Shown here piece after piece: positions 1-12,405 of a stretch of DNA of 64,000 nucleotides (its first letter is position 1; each line of letters starts with the position of its first letter). A model generated the notes under the pieces. The model ran no database searches and was not told the origin of the DNA. It worked only from the letters and a program-made list of their open reading frames with translations. The position numbers and the translations under genes were made by a program. Origin of the DNA: Gnetum montanum (lineage: Eukaryota > Streptophyta > Gnetopsida > Gnetales > Gnetaceae); assembly GCA_015680685.1 (NCBI GenBank), contig MNCI01030961.1, forward strand, positions 346,927 through 410,926. The letters are read 5' to 3'.

Positions 1-469
1 CATCCCAGCTTGGTAGTACCAAGCTTGTAGTAGGACTCCCTCCTATTGTGCCCCTCTCTAAGTTCTCGTCATACTACCCTCACCTAAAGAACTACATGGC
101 CCTGATTCTATGGTGGTCATAGTTTTTTAGGTAGCTAGGATTGGATAGTTTTGGTGTAATGACAAGCTAAACCTTGTACTAGATAATGAGGGGTCTAGAT
201 GTGAGCCATCCCTTGGTAGATGCATCGTTCCCCTTCCACCGATAATGTCTATAGGATTGCTTATGTACTTGTATGCACAATCCTAATTCAAAGTTTAGTC
301 ATTCTCCTTGAGATGCATTCTCATTTATTAACAAGTTGTAGTGCCATTTGCAGCCATCCATGGATTACTTGTTCATTAGAGGTGTATTCACTAGGTTTTC
401 CATCCCAAACCCATTGGATCTCAAGGAATTCCTTATGATGGTAGACAATGTTGGAGTAATGTTGTTACA
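1..469 (+). repeat. 5' LTR of outermost element E (left end cut by window)
   Basis: This stretch aligns end to end with 62,982-63,440, with matching words such as GACTCCCTCCTATTG and GGATTGGATAGTTTTG and few gaps. It ends in GTTGTTACA, immediately followed by a tRNA-type primer-binding site, so it is the right part of a 5' LTR read on the plus strand. By comparison with the 3' copy, about 106 bp of the LTR lie outside the window. Short open frames here are not believable as genes. Confidence 0.8.
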
Positions 470-471
470 GA

Positions 472-483
472 TGGTATCAAAGT
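472..483 (+). other. Primer-binding site of element E (initiator-Met tRNA type)
   Basis: TGGTATCAAAGT starts two bases after the LTR end. It matches the common plant retrotransposon primer site TGGTATCAGAGC, complementary to the 3' end of initiator methionine tRNA, with two substitutions. Its position fixes the LTR boundary and the plus orientation of E. Confidence 0.75.
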
Positions 484-3300
484 GTTTTTGTAATCATGTT
501 GCAATATGTGTATGCCCTTTGCTTGTGTTATACCATTAAGGTTTTTCTATTTATGATCACTTTGGATAGATATCTAGGTGATATAGGATCATTCCTTATG
601 TGTTCTTTGAAGAGTTGCCTTATGATAAGATCCTTACACTCTTCATTATGGGGCTGCTGTTATGTTGTGAGAAACTAATGTATGTTGTTCTCCTCGAGGA
701 TGTATATAATTATGTGGTGGTGTTGTCCTTCACTAGTTTACTTGTGGTTGGACCAATTGCAGTGTTACTTTGATATGGCATAGGAGATTTCTATTGGCAA
801 CTTATAAATTATTATTGTTGAGGAGCTCTTACCTCTAGTCTCCAATAATTAATTTGGGATGAATTGGATCTAGTCTTCACTTTGGTCTCCACCTAGATGA
901 CATGTTTTGAGATGGAATTAATTGACTTGTGTTGGATGTGTTATCATTGCACTCACACTGATCCTAGATACAATGAGTATGGGAATTACAAATTTAGACA
1001 TGATGGTTCCCAAGTACCTCAGGATGGAGGGCCTTTGATCATGTGCTCTTAATAAGCCTTGTTCTAGGTGGATCAAGACCACTACTGGTAGACTTCATAC
1101 ATTCATGTTTGCAATTGTATGTTTGTCTAGTTGTGTAGGCATGTCTTTGTTGGTTGCATTTTCAAATTCTAAATGTGTGTCACTTTCATCATGCTTATCA
1201 TTCGTAATGCAACGCTTTCTGCTCTACACGGTGTGACAACTTGTTGTTGGGATTGTTGAGGATGCTTTTTGATGCCATTTATGTCATCCCAAGGCCAAAT
1301 TTTTGTGGTCCTTGTTTTGACAACCTCTTGTGCTTTGGGCATGATTTCCCTTATTGTAGACCTTTTTGTGCGTTGTGCTTCTTCGTTTGAGATGGTTGTG
1401 TTGCCCTTGGTTTTGTGGCATCACTTCTTTGATTGGTGACATTTCTTTGGTCATTTTGATTTGGAGACCTTCTAGAGTAGGTCATCCTATTGTTGGTTCT
1501 ATTAGGACCTCACCTCTCTCATGAGAGTCTTTCTTGTGGACACATCCTCTCTGATGTTCTTCTCCATAGAAAGAATTGGAGCTTTGTTGAGAGCTCTTGT
1601 TGACTAGACCTTGGTCTTCCTCCTTATTTTTGAGTTGAGATAATGAATCTCTATTGCCCATGCTTCTTATGAATTTTTTGAGATTTTGATCCTAATAAAA
1701 ACCCATGTCAATGGTTGAGAACATTTGTTGTATGTGAATCTTGGAATTTTGAGAGTGTTTCAATTCTATTTCTGGGTGTGCCTCATAATATACTCTTTTT
1801 TGTGAGCGTATCTAATTAATCCATCAATATTTTGCATGATTGATGTCTTTCTCTTTATGATGTTATGCGACTGATATTTCTCTATTACGTGATCATGCTT
1901 AGATGTTGTATATGAGGTTGATGTGGTGATCATGTTTCTACTAACTTCTCTATTTCTAAGCTATTGTGTCAGCTTTGTAGGAAACATAGGTATAAAGATG
2001 TGGCTAGTGGTAACCTCAATTGATTTTATGAGTACTATGTCTATGGGAAAGATGTATGCTCTTGAGGCCTTCATGAATTGGTTGCTTGGTCTTGGAATTC
2101 CAACATTGGATTGTGGATTTATTAGTACCATTGTTGTAGTGGAGCAGCTGGCACATCATGATTTGTTTGCCTCTCAGTTCTAGGTGAGCACTAACAAAGG
2201 ATGATGGTCCGTCCTAGACCTTATGAATACTAGGTTAGTAGATGGGATAGAATAGTATTCCTATTCATGCTAGATATTGATGGCCCAAGAGTGGCCAATG
2301 CCTTTAGGTCCCACTATGGTAGGTGGTAGATTCTTGGTTGGTGTCCCATATTATTCAATCATTTCATTCATGTCCTAGTTCATTTTCATTAGATGGAAGT
2401 GTGCCATTTGTTCATGTACATGTAGTGTAGAGCTATAGTTCATGTATGTGTAGTGCAATGTGATAGTTTTTCATGTACATGTAGAGATAGATAGGTTTTT
2501 CTTAGAATAGCATGATATAGCTTTTAGCTTAGGATCACCTTGGGTAGTTTGTCCTATAGCCTTCTAGGCCTAGGTAGGATTCCCAAATTCCATGTATTAT
2601 GCCCAATAAATATATTCCTATGCTCAAGTGTGTTAGATTGTAATGTAATCTTGTGATGTACTCAATTTTGACAGTTTATACACATACAAGTGTTATATGC
2701 TATTTCCCTATGTGAATAAGTTATCTCCTTATTGTAGGCCTATGCCACACCCTGTGATAATGTTAAACTTTATATATAGTTTTTTCCTTGTGCTCATCCT
2801 TGAAGCACCTCCTCTCTATGTTGTGAACAACCTTGGTGCCTTGATGTGTAATTTTATTGAAAGCCCCATGGAAAATTCTATTTGTTTTATAATGATGTTG
2901 TACTGAGGATTCCAAGGCATGATGCTTTGTATTCCTAGTGATATTGGTATGTCATGATGGTATGTCCTTCAGTGAAAACTCTTGAGATAGGATCAATTTT
3001 GAGAACTCTTCCTCTTAGGTTCCTTAATTGCCAAAAATCTTATTCACAAATGATCAATGGTGGAATGTAGCCTGAAATTCAAACATATTAGTTTAATGAG
3101 CTTGGTCTTGATAGAAGGTTGTTTGCGATGGCCATGTGAATTACAATGGTAGACTAATATTTCAAACCAAAGGTGATGTTGTTATGTCCAGCTATGTGGT
3201 AGAGTTGAGTTATAGGTATTGATCTAGACTCCCTCTTCCATGGCTAGATGTCGTCTTTGGAGCATATTTTACAAGCATTTGGGATGGTGGTCCATCCTTG
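484..3300. other. Interior of element E, left arm: no gene recognised
   Basis: About 2.8 kb of T/G-rich, stop-filled sequence follows the primer-binding site. I read it on both strands and found no gag, protease or RT motif. A frame of 86 codons at 1,923-2,183 is hydrophobic and has no family resemblance. It is probably the decayed or non-coding interior of E, the oldest element in the nest. Confidence 0.4.
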
Positions 3301-4179
3301 AATAAATAACGTTACAGTTACACAAATTATCACTTCTCTTGGTGGCCCTATATGGTGGACCTGTATGTGCTCAAAAATACTTGAGCCTATGCTAATAGAG
3401 AATGAAAAATAAAATTTAAACTAGCCTAAGTGCGATGAGAATCCATCCTTAATCATCTATATGCATCTTGGACTTCGTGTACTACTTTTGGGATTACCAA
3501 GCACACATTTACTTGAAGAACTACTTGATACACCACTGGGTTACCATGTAGTTACACTTAAATGTTCATGATTAAGACATACTTATTCTACATTAACAAC
3601 AAGAATAGTAAATGATGATAAAGAAATATTAACTAAGAAAATAATCAATAATAATTAACAATTGAACAATTAAAAACTAAGTGAATGCTACAATAATGGA
3701 GAAATCTTGATCTTTATTATTGATTGTGTGTGTGTCTAAGTACATCACACCAGAATAAAGGTTCCATACAATTAGAAGCATCACACTGTGGGCATGCACT
3801 TGGGAAAAAACTAAAAACTGAAAGAAAGACTTGACCCTAAAAACTTACCAAAGATTCCTCCCCATGCACTTGAGTGCTATATTTATAGGCCAACATAGCA
3901 ATCACAATATCATGTATATGATATCATATCTAGGCTGAGATATTGCATACCTGATATCATGTACTCAATATTACATACATGATATTGGGACCTGGCATAC
4001 CATGATTCATCATATTTCCATGACTGAATAAAAACTCATCTTCCAGTCAAACAAAGTGAGGAACAAGTTTATTCAATTACAAACAGTGGATAGGTATGGG
4101 ATTATTGAACTACCAAGGAATGTTTCATGTCGCAGTGTGGGATAAAACAAAATTTTGACATAGAAAAAAAATACAAAAC
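3300..4179. other. AT-rich block with a minus-strand promoter-like signal
   Basis: No coding signal was seen. The minus strand has a good TATA box, TATAAATATA at 3,888-3,879. Repeated ATATCATG words, including the perfect palindrome ATATGATATCATAT near 3,916, lie about 30-120 bp upstream of it in that orientation. This is how an LTR U3 region or a promoter on the minus strand can look, but no partner LTR was found, so I do not call one. Confidence 0.3.
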
Positions 4180-4625
4180 TTGTGGAGCTCCTTTGGTTCC
4201 CAGTGATGATGGATTCTCCATGGGTGCCTTTCCTTTGTCCTACACTCCAAGATTTTGAAATTAATACCTTTGAAGAAGGGCCTAAAGTTTCTACTCTTCT
4301 ATTCGATAATCATGAGCCATCCATGTTGATGTCCCAATATTTAATGGAGTTGACACTTCCCATAGACATGGTAGCTGCAGGAACACTTGATTGGCCTTGA
4401 CATACCATGCTGCAAAAAACTATCATTTCTCTTCATAGGCTTTGGCCCTGAACTCTCCACATTTTTCTTAGCTAGATTGTGCAGTGGGAAGAGTTTCATA
4501 ATGGATGTTGAATGATTGTGCCTTCTACTCTACATGTTTTGGATGAGGTCCTTGGCCTCTGCCTCCTCTCAAGCATTTAGTTGCACCTTGAGAAGGTCCT
4601 CCTTGCTCTTGTTTTTTAGGGGCCA
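4180..4625 (-). pseudogene. Possible minus-strand coding remnant (MAPKK... start)
   Basis: On the minus strand an ATG at 4,625 opens a short glycine/arginine-rich stretch beginning MAPKKQEQGGPSQG. After stops and a frame change, a serine-rich stretch follows at about 4,405-4,180 (SVPAATMSMGSVNSIKYWDI). The composition looks like decayed protein-coding sequence, and the opposite strand holds only a shadow frame of 72 codons. It may belong to the same minus-strand remnant seen at 6,464-6,075 and 57,105-56,262. No family is recognised. Confidence 0.25.
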
Positions 4626-4629
4626 TCTA

Positions 4630-6074
4630 TAATCATGCAAGGACCAATTGTTAGTAAGTTTGTTTAAAGAAATTTTGTTATCTTATACCTTAGTCATTAC
4701 CTTTAATAAATGTTTAATTTATTGCTTATTGTGATTCTAGAGTTAGAAATTTTTCAAGGAAGTTGCCCTAAAATTTTAATGTCAAACCTGATTTGTTTAG
4801 GTGACACATAATAGGACATGTAATGGTTCTAAGGAACATTTGATAAAATTATGATAAAGGAAATAATATATTTTGCAATGGAGTACTTAGGGGGTATAAA
4901 ATGATGTGGTGGTGTGAAACAAGTACAAATTACAAAAGTCACGCAAGAGGGTCCTCCCCAAAGCAGGTTCCAACCTAAAATGCCCTTGCTTAATCATGTC
5001 ATAAAATGTCCATAGGTACTAGAAGAATTAAATGCAATCTATACCTATGCAACAACACACACACATGTTAAATACCACGATGATGAGGTATGAATTCTAT
5101 GCCACACAAGACATAAGTTAGAAATTCTTGGACAATGAGATGAGAGGAATTGTAGAAGGGATTGTAGAGATCGAGATGTGAGGTAACCTACTCTAGGCAC
5201 AATGCATCCAAATTTTTGTGCATGCTTAAGGTACCATTAGCCTTTCACTCCAAGATCTAGACCATTTCCATACCTCTGGTCAATGACATTGCATTATTTC
5301 ATCCAATGATAGATAACCATAAGAGCATCATGACAATAAGGTCTACGATCACTTGGTATTTCGCGTAAGGGAGGAGTGATTCAAATTTTTTTGTGGCATG
5401 TTTTTCTTGGTCTTTTCTTTTCTATTTCATTTCTTATTTTTTTCCTTTACTTTTCTTATTCTCTACTTCTCTTTTTTTTTTATCTTTTTCTTCTTTCAGC
5501 CACTTTTTGTACTTTTTCTTTCTCAAAAGTTATCTGAAGAAGCTGCAAACCTTTAGGCATAAGTGTATGTTTTTCTAGTGGGATCACCAAAAATAGCATT
5601 GAGTTCCTTTATTGAGTGCCTTTATCACAACTCTTACTTCAATTTTCCGTTAGATTTACAAGGATCTTAGTATAACCAAGCTACATGATAGCACATACAA
5701 ATGTCACCAAAGAGAATCCACAAGTCCCCTTAATGTCACACCCTCACCATTCCCTCTTAGTCCATCACTCTTCGCTCTAAGCATAATGAGTACAACTTTA
5801 CTTTATGTTTTAATGATAACAAGAATATCATCATATCCAGAGTTGAACCTCTTATTAATAGAATGGGTCGGTGAATGTTGTAGGCTCATTGTCCAAATAA
5901 TTAGTCCCTTATGACTCAATAGCATAGAACAACACCTCAACTGATGAGTGTTTTATTCATAGATGAGATTACCCATAAAAAATATAACAAAAAATTAAAA
6001 AATAAGAAATTAGAAAAAAAATTTGAAAAAAATTTTGTAAAACTAAAGAAAAGGAAAAAAATTTACTACTTCTA
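4630..6074. other. Non-coding stretch with pyrimidine-rich and A-rich tracts
   Basis: No gene is supported. The plus strand has a strongly T/C-rich run at about 5,393-5,525 and a strongly A-rich run at about 5,975-6,065. Both give long but low-complexity frames that I do not accept as genes. Confidence 0.4.
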
Positions 6075-6464
6075 CTTGTCAAAATGGGGGGTATCCCCCA
6101 TGACTAAACCTTTGACCATGATGAGAATTAATAAATGGAAAGTTTGGATCATGCATGTTGGAAATATTGGGGTCTAGTCATATCCAAACCATCGGGTGTC
6201 TTTTGGTGTGGTGGTAGGAATGTACCCAAATTGGGGTTCACACATGTGATTAAAGTAGGCATAGTGGAGAAGTTTATAAGATGTGGTCATGTGATAAGGA
6301 ACTGATCCACTATGGCACCCATGACCATGAAATGGTATACAAGGATTGATATGCCTCTTCACATTGTCATATTCATTGGGTTGCATGGTGGTTGGAGTAT
6401 TGATTGGTAGCCTAGATAAGGTAACAAGAGGGGCTAATTTTGAAGAGGAAGCTGCATCACAGTG
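6075..6464 (-). pseudogene. Unrecognised minus-strand gene remnant, part 2 (split by element D)
   Basis: The minus strand carries an uninterrupted stretch of about 70 codons (6,386-6,174) beginning MQPNEYDNVKRH. It is rich in H, Y, P and T and continues upstream to the D insertion point. Removing D and one copy of its TTGGG duplication joins this piece to the minus-strand remnant at 57,105-56,262, although a frameshift is needed at or near the junction. I do not recognise the family. Confidence 0.35.
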
Positions 6465-6469
6465 TTGGG
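6465..6469 (+). repeat. Target-site duplication of element D, left copy (TTGGG)
   Basis: TTGGG directly precedes the D 5' LTR start TGATGAAGCATTCA. The same five bases follow the D 3' LTR at 56,257-56,261. Confidence 0.9.
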
Positions 6470-7360
6470 TGATGAAGCATTCAATTTCTATGTTGACTGG
6501 GCCATGTCAACAAAGCCTCATTAATGTGGTCGCATTGACGTGACCCTGTCAATGCATCTTTTTAAGGGTTGAGGTGGCATTGTTGACGTAGATTCCATTT
6601 CATGCTATAAATATGTGTGCACCTATTGCATTTATTTCATCTCTTGTTCAAATTGTAGCTAATCTCTTATAGTTTGCCTTCATGAAAGTTATAATATTTC
6701 CCAAATGCCTGCAATAGGAGTTTGAAAAGTGTACGACTCTTTATTTGAGCACTAATGTACCTGAGCCATTGGCATGACTAGCAATAAGGACAAGCTTTTT
6801 GAACATTCCTTATAGCATTTGGATTAAACTACTTAAGCGTTAAAATTTTTTAATATTTTAATAATTTTAGAAACTTTTATTATGATTATCACTTTGCAAT
6901 TACAGTGCTTTCTATAGTTTATGAGAACCATAAGCATGACCATCTCAAACATATATCTGACACTTGGCAATCAAGTGATGCCTAACATTTGGTAGCCTAG
7001 TAGTGATTAGGACATGCTCAAGATGTGCATGGAGGATGGGATCAATTGTTTATGCTAGGGATAGTTAAGCACTAGAGTAGAGCAATTGTAACATTGTATG
7101 GCCTTTCATTTCCTACACTAGAAAAATTAGACTTTAAAGATAAGAAGAAAACACATAAAAATCATATGCCTTAGTCTCATTTAACCATCATGCAAGAATA
7201 TGACAAATGAGGTTGAGAGGACAACAACCATTCTAAACTAAGGTTTTACTAGCTAGAATTCTATGTACGTAAGTGCCTGTGGTCTTTAGAACTTGACTAG
7301 GTCATGCGTGAATGCTCATGATCCATATGGTTGGGCATAGGGGTACCTTGTCGCTCATCA
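6470..7360 (+). repeat. 5' LTR of element D
   Basis: The LTR starts TGATGAAGCATTCA and ends CTCATCA. It matches 55,366-56,256 over its full 891 bp with scattered, mainly transition differences. A TATA box (TATAAATA, 6,606-6,613) lies about 140 bp in, preceded by several GTCAAC/GTTGAC words. The 3' two thirds would be R-U5. Confidence 0.92.
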
Positions 7361-7361
7361 T

Positions 7362-7379
7362 TGGCACCAATGCCAGGGA
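7362..7379 (+). other. Primer-binding site of element D (Asp-tRNA type)
   Basis: TGGCACCAATGCCAGGGA lies one base after the LTR. It differs from the Athila-type site TGGCGCCGTTGCCGGGGA, complementary to aspartate tRNA, at four positions. Three of these are the CG-to-CA changes expected from methylated-cytosine decay. Confidence 0.8.
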
Positions 7380-7762
7380 CTATTAGTCTTCAGTGCACTA
7401 TCTAGCCTTAGCAAGCTCATTCCTCACCTCCTCAGAATGGACTTGTTACATCAAAATCTACTCACACTAAATGACTTAGGTAAGAGTAAGGAACACCAAG
7501 CTATTTGTTGTCTAACATGAATATGTCTTCTTCTCACAAGCAAGATAAATCTAACCTACCAGTGCCCTAGGAATGTTAGGTGGTATATACTCATTCGAAT
7601 AAGTATATGCCAAACTTCACCTTCATCCTACATCAAGATGCATAGATGTGATGGTGGAACATGGAGGGTAATATTATATTGGTCCCTGATTGATTGGGTC
7701 CCAAAATGCTACTCTAAACTCTCACCAGATTGAGCATTCAGGACCAAGTTGAGTAGTATATA
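7380..7762 (+). other. 5' leader of element D
   Basis: This is the untranslated leader between the primer site and the gag ATG at 7,763. No hairpin or frame stood out. Confidence 0.5.
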
Positions 7763-9140
7763 ATGGAGGATCAAAATTATCGGGACTATCATTCAAACGA
7801 GGCACAATGTAAGTGGGACCTACAATAGGCCAAACACCAGGAATGGACAAAGGGAAAACAATCCAATAATCCATTTTCCCTGCAGATCCAACATGATGAT
7901 GAGGAACCTATTCCTCATAGTTCCCATTCTTCTACATCTCTGCCCCCACTTCAAAACATCGAATTTATCATACAAAATAAAGGTTCAAGTGATTGGGAGT
8001 TCCAAGATGGTGAAGGATATAGTAGAGGAGATCATGACGAAGGTGAAGATGGACATGATGGTTGAGGCTGTCTTCATTCCCCTCTTTTCACCTTAGCTTC
8101 ATCAAGTTCTAAATATGACCACAACCATTGTAGGAGGGACAATGATGATGATGATCGAGGGAGTCGACAAGGACGGTATTATTGAGAACGTGTGCAGTCA
8201 CAGGAGGATCACTGACATGAAAGGAGAGGTAGTAGAGACTGTCATGGACACCATGGCTATTATCAAGACCATGACCCTAATGAACCAACTCTTGCCACTC
8301 AAAGCATGCTCAACATAGTAGAGGTAGTTCACATACCTACCAGGCATTTACAAGATAGATAGATCAAGAGCCTTGATATGAACAACATTCCCAAGTTTGA
8401 TGGGGGATATAACTATGATCTACAAACTCACCTGCAAGCCTTTCATGATGCTTGCACCTTGCATAATATCAAAAATGAATGGAAAAACCTCAAGTTGTTC
8501 CCCTAAATACTCACCATGGAAGTAGAAAGTTGGTACTAATCTTTGGAACCAGAATCAATTAGTTGATGGAGTATGATTCTAGAGCTCTTTAATGACAAAT
8601 ACCAAACCTACTCTAGAGTTTCTAATATGAGTTTATAGATTCAAGGGTGGAAACAAGGTAGCCATGAGCCCTTGGATGCAACCATGAGCATATATTACTC
8701 CCTATTGCACTAATGCCCTTGTCATGGTTACTCTCAGTGAGAATAGCTCCACCATGTTATAAATGGGCTCCACTTCGAAACAAGAAGGACCCTTGGAATT
8801 TATGCACAAGGGTAGTTATCCAAGTTATGGGCCCATCAACTTCAATGATTAATTGAGCAGGTAGCCAAGAAAGAGGAAGAACTATGGAAACATGAAAGTG
8901 TGGAGAAATATAATCAAGACCCTTCCATCTAGAAGAGGGAGGTCTGATTATGTGAAGATGAGGAGGAGTCATCTTTGGATGCAGTAGTGAACAAGAAGAC
9001 TATACCCATACAAAAGTTCACTTCTAAAATTTTAGCCAAGATGGATAAGATGTGGAATTCTTTAGATGAAAAATTTGAAAGTGTTCTAAAAATTGTAGAA
9101 GAATCCAATGAACAAAGTAATGATCGGAATTGATGAAGGA
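7763..9140 (+). pseudogene. gag: Element D gag (decayed)
   Basis: An ATG at 7,763 opens a frame starting MEDQNYRDYHSNEAQCKWD. It can be followed through several in-frame stops to about 9,140. An acidic, H/R/D-rich N-terminal region (about 7,895-8,260) precedes a Ty3 gag capsid-like region at about 8,385-8,640 (IPKFDGGYNYDLQTHLQAF, then EVESWY). A charged region with KMDKMWNSLDEKFE lies near 9,035. At about 460 codons it is normal for gag. Nearly all stops are TAG or TGA at positions expected to be Q or W. It would form the virus-like particle. Confidence 0.8.
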
Positions 9141-9960
9141 GAAAAGAGGTTGAACATGCCTACCACAAAGGTAAGGGCAAGGTTGCTATAATAGAACAAG
9201 TTGAAGACTCGAACACTGAGGAATACGATGGATGTGACATATGATAGTACAAACATCCTAAGGGATGTTGCCTCGTAGTTTCACATTTGCAAGAGTCTAG
9301 GGTGTATGCTCTAAATCATATCTTAGCAAAAGGGCAACACCTTGGGGATTGCCTTATCGCTAAGGAAATTCTAAGTAGTTCCACCAGCATTAGGGATATT
9401 ATCTAAGTGGAGCTTTGCAACAACTATATGAGCACTACCAACAATGGCAACACCTGTAGTCATGCAGGATGCCACCCCCAAAGTAGCAGTACCCTTATCG
9501 ATAGCTAAATCTTTATGGGCACTATGTTTAGCAACCAATCTCCCCATGGGACTCTTATAGTCATGCAAATTTTCAAAATCATTACTACCCTCTAGAATAC
9601 TTTCGGGCCCCATCTCCATCACCCAAGAGGGAAAACCCACATCTACACTATCCTCTGCCACCTCCTTCAACCATACCTATCCATCAGCCCTCAGCTCAAC
9701 TACCTCTTTCTCTACCCATGTAGGAAGAAATACCTCCATAGCCGTAGTAGTGTAATGGCACGAGGGCCATTAATTTACAGCTGGCTTCTTAGCCAAGTAG
9801 GTTAGAACCAAAGCCATGGAAAAATTATTTCTTCTAGCTCAATAACCTAAACACACCCTCACACTCATCTACAGCTAGTTCCCCTGCATCTCCAACTACC
9901 TCTGATACTCAATCCTTCAAGCAACCTTCAAACCAAACATCTTCCAACATGCAAACCATC
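9141..9960 (+). other. Element D gag-protease linker (no domain recognised)
   Basis: A poorly conserved, stop-rich stretch lies between gag and protease. A proline/serine-rich reading is possible at about 9,560-9,750. The minus-strand frame of 99 codons at 9,670-9,371 is taken to be a shadow. Confidence 0.4.
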
Positions 9961-10500
9961 ATGCTAACACATGTGATAGATTGGATCAAGGCAGGTTATC
10001 TCCCTAGGAAATTAACTATTCTAGGAAGCCCTCTCATATACCTTTAGGTGGCAGGCAACCAGCCATGCAAAGCTCTTTTAGATTCAGGGTCAAGTGTCAA
10101 CCTGATTTTACATGATATGTACAAGACCTAGAACCTACCTCCATTGAAGAAGAGCAACATTTAGCTTGAGTTGGTAGACCAATCCATCATTTTCCCCTTG
10201 GGATTGGTAGAAGATATTATGACCACTGTTTGTGGGTGGTCTTGCCCTACTGATTTCCTAGTGATCTGTGTTAATAACTGCAACAGGGACTTCCCAATTA
10301 TAATGGGAAAGGCATGCCTTAGCATGGTGGATGTATGTTTGGGACTCCAAGATCTCTCACTTGAAATTTCCAAGGAAAATCATTTTTGGAAGATTGAGAA
10401 GAAGCATGTCCCATGCATCACATACAACAATTCTAGGTGCAACTATGTGCAACAACTCTAGTATGTTGAGTGGATGTCCATTTAAGCATGCAGTTGGTGT
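9961..10500 (+). pseudogene. Element D retroviral-type aspartic protease
   Basis: The translated region contains PCKALLDSGSSVNLI at about 10,058-10,102, where DSG is the catalytic triad of a retropepsin. It continues to a second typical segment, FPIIMGKACL, near 10,290-10,320, the flap-to-core end of the fold. The active-site residues are intact, but stops break the frame before and after them. It would process the gag-pol polyprotein. Confidence 0.75.
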
Positions 10501-10718
10501 GCCACCGAGTTACAAATCCAACGATGCCTATACGCAGTAGCAACTAATCAAGAAGGCACCCAGTGGCTAACCACTAACTATGATAGTGGAACCCTATGCA
10601 TGGAACCCTTTGAGGGCCTCGTATGTACCTATATAGGGAATATAGATGAATTGGAATAGCTCCATCAACAACTTTCCACTACTAATGATGCTACCAATTA
10701 GCGAAAGTTGTAGATCCT

Positions 10719-11888
10719 TGAAAGCTTTAAATAGGAGCCCCTAGAACTAAAGCCCTTAACAGTCAAATTGCAATATGCAGTCTTGCAAAATGGTAAGCTA
10801 GTAATTATCAATGTCACTCTTACTCCTGAGCAAAAGGAGAAGTTGCTAATGATGGTGAACAAGTGGTTGACTACCTTCACATGGTCATACCTTGAGTTAA
10901 TGAGGATTGATCCTATGGTATGCTAACATCAGATCTATATCAACCCTTCCATAAAGCCATGATGATAGCCACAAAGATGATTGAATCCCAAACTTAAATA
11001 GATTGTTAAGGATGAAACTGAGCAAGTGTTGAAGGTGGTATTCATCTACCCCATTGCAAATAGTGAGTGGGTCAACCCACTCATTATTATACAAAGAAAG
11101 GATGGTAAATGGAAGGTCTATATTGATTTTCGATTACTAAATATGGTAACCTTTAAGGATTATTTTCCACTTCCATTTGTGGAGTAGGTGTTGGATACCA
11201 TTTCAGGGCATTATTACTACAGCTTCCTAGATGGTTATAGTTGCTATAACCAGATCTAGATTACACCAGAGGACCTAGCCAAAATAATTTTTACGAGTCC
11301 TTGGGGGACTTTCGCATACAGGAAGATGCCCTTTGTCCTATGTAATGTGCCCGCAACCTTCCAATGTCTTTTCCTCAGCATTTTCCAACAACAAATCAGC
11401 AATGGTGTAGAGCTTTTCATGGATGACTTCTCCACCTATGGAGCAACATTCGAGCAAGCTTTGGATCACCTTGAGTATGTTTTGAAGCGATGTGTAGAAA
11501 CTAACTTATGGCTTAGCTGGTAGAAGAGCAATCTTATGGTCCAAGAAGGCATTATTTTGGATCATCGAATCATACAAGAAGGGATCAGGGTGGATCCATA
11601 GAAAATCAAGGTTATCTAAGGAATTACCAATTAGCCAAGAACTATAAGGGATATTTAGTCATTCCATGGAAACACTGGTTACTATCGGTGCTTCATCAAG
11701 AATTTTTCAAAGATCACCAAGTCGTTGGTGGATCTAACCAAGAAAGATGCCTCATTTTTCTAGACTGGGGAATGTGAATTTGCATTCCAAACATTGAACA
11801 AAAAATTTGTGGGGACTCCAATTCTATGAGCCCCTGATTGGTCTAGACCATTTCACATCATGAAGGATGCATCTAACTATGCATTGGA
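10719..11888 (+). pseudogene. pol: Element D reverse transcriptase and start of RNase H (interrupted)
   Basis: The frame runs from ESFK/LELKPL (10,722 on), a typical Athila-type lead-in, through the connector with TPEQKEKLL to the RT fingers (WVNPLIII, KWKVYIDFRLLN). It continues to FLDGYSCYNQI (near 11,228), GTFAYRKMPF and FMDD at 11,416-11,427. Both acidic RT sites are kept, but about ten stops lie in the frame. RNase H begins at about 11,840 with PFHIMKDASNYAL and is cut at 11,888 by element A. The domain continues at 48,499. Confidence 0.88.
11884..11888 (+). repeat. Target-site duplication of element A, left copy (TTGGA)
   Basis: TTGGA precedes the A LTR and TTAGG follows it at 48,494-48,498. 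They differ at two positions. Both are explained by an original TTGGG, which also restores the D reading frame (A-L-G-T) across the insertion point. Confidence 0.75.
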
Positions 11889-12405
11889 TGTAGCGACCAA
11901 AAATGTCCATGGTTGGAACACCAAGAGGTTGCCAGGCAAACAATTTAACCTCATATCCATGCGAGGGCTATGCTAGAGAGAAATGGAAGTGGGGTGCTCT
12001 GAATGGTCTATTCGATCAAATAGGGACTTAATTAGTGTATCTTAACATTACGTAAATGATTGTTTTAGAAGCGAGACATGCGAGATCAATCAGTGATCAA
12101 TAAATGCAGAATGGGGAAAATAGTGCAAAACAAAAATTATAATAAGGAAATAGCAAAAAAAATTAGGTGAGAAAGTGCACTACCCCAAGGTCATCAATTT
12201 GATTCTTTGCCTTATTTGAAAGGTGTACAATAGGTTATGTAACGCTAGAGATACATTGCTTACATTGAGCAGTATAGTCACAGTTCTTCTGCTTGCTACT
12301 CTATTTGCTAAGATGACAAAATGCTTGACTCACAAAGGGATATTTGGAGCCAACCAGAGAACTCAAAAGTAACTAGAATGCTCAGGAAAAAATGCCAACT
12401 ATGCC
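11889..12405 (-). repeat. Element A 3' LTR, distal piece (cut by element B)
   Basis: It starts TGTAGCGACC on the plus strand and aligns with 46,584 to about 47,105. The alignment stops exactly at ATGCC (12,401-12,405), the target of element B, and resumes at 29,891. Confidence 0.9.
12401..12405 (-). repeat. Target-site duplication of element B, left copy (ATGCC)
   Basis: ATGCC lies at both ends of B (also 29,886-29,890). The uninterrupted A 5' LTR reads CCAACTATGCCTTCTGAAAG at 47,091-47,110, which proves the empty site. Confidence 0.95.

Noticed and set aside
1923-2183. 86-codon hydrophobic frame
   Set aside because: No homology pattern, no regulatory context, and it lies in the old interior of E. 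Probably chance.
3300-5300. Solo LTR or second minus-strand element
   Set aside because: A TATA box and palindromes on the minus strand are suggestive, but no termini, duplication or partner could be found.
5393-6177. Frames of 61 and 77 codons in T-rich and A-rich DNA
   Set aside because: Low-complexity F/L/S- and K-rich translations come from homopolymer-like tracts, with no domain and no neighbours.
9371-9670. 99-codon minus-strand frame inside element D
   Set aside because: It lies opposite the gag-protease linker of D. No family resemblance, treated as a shadow.
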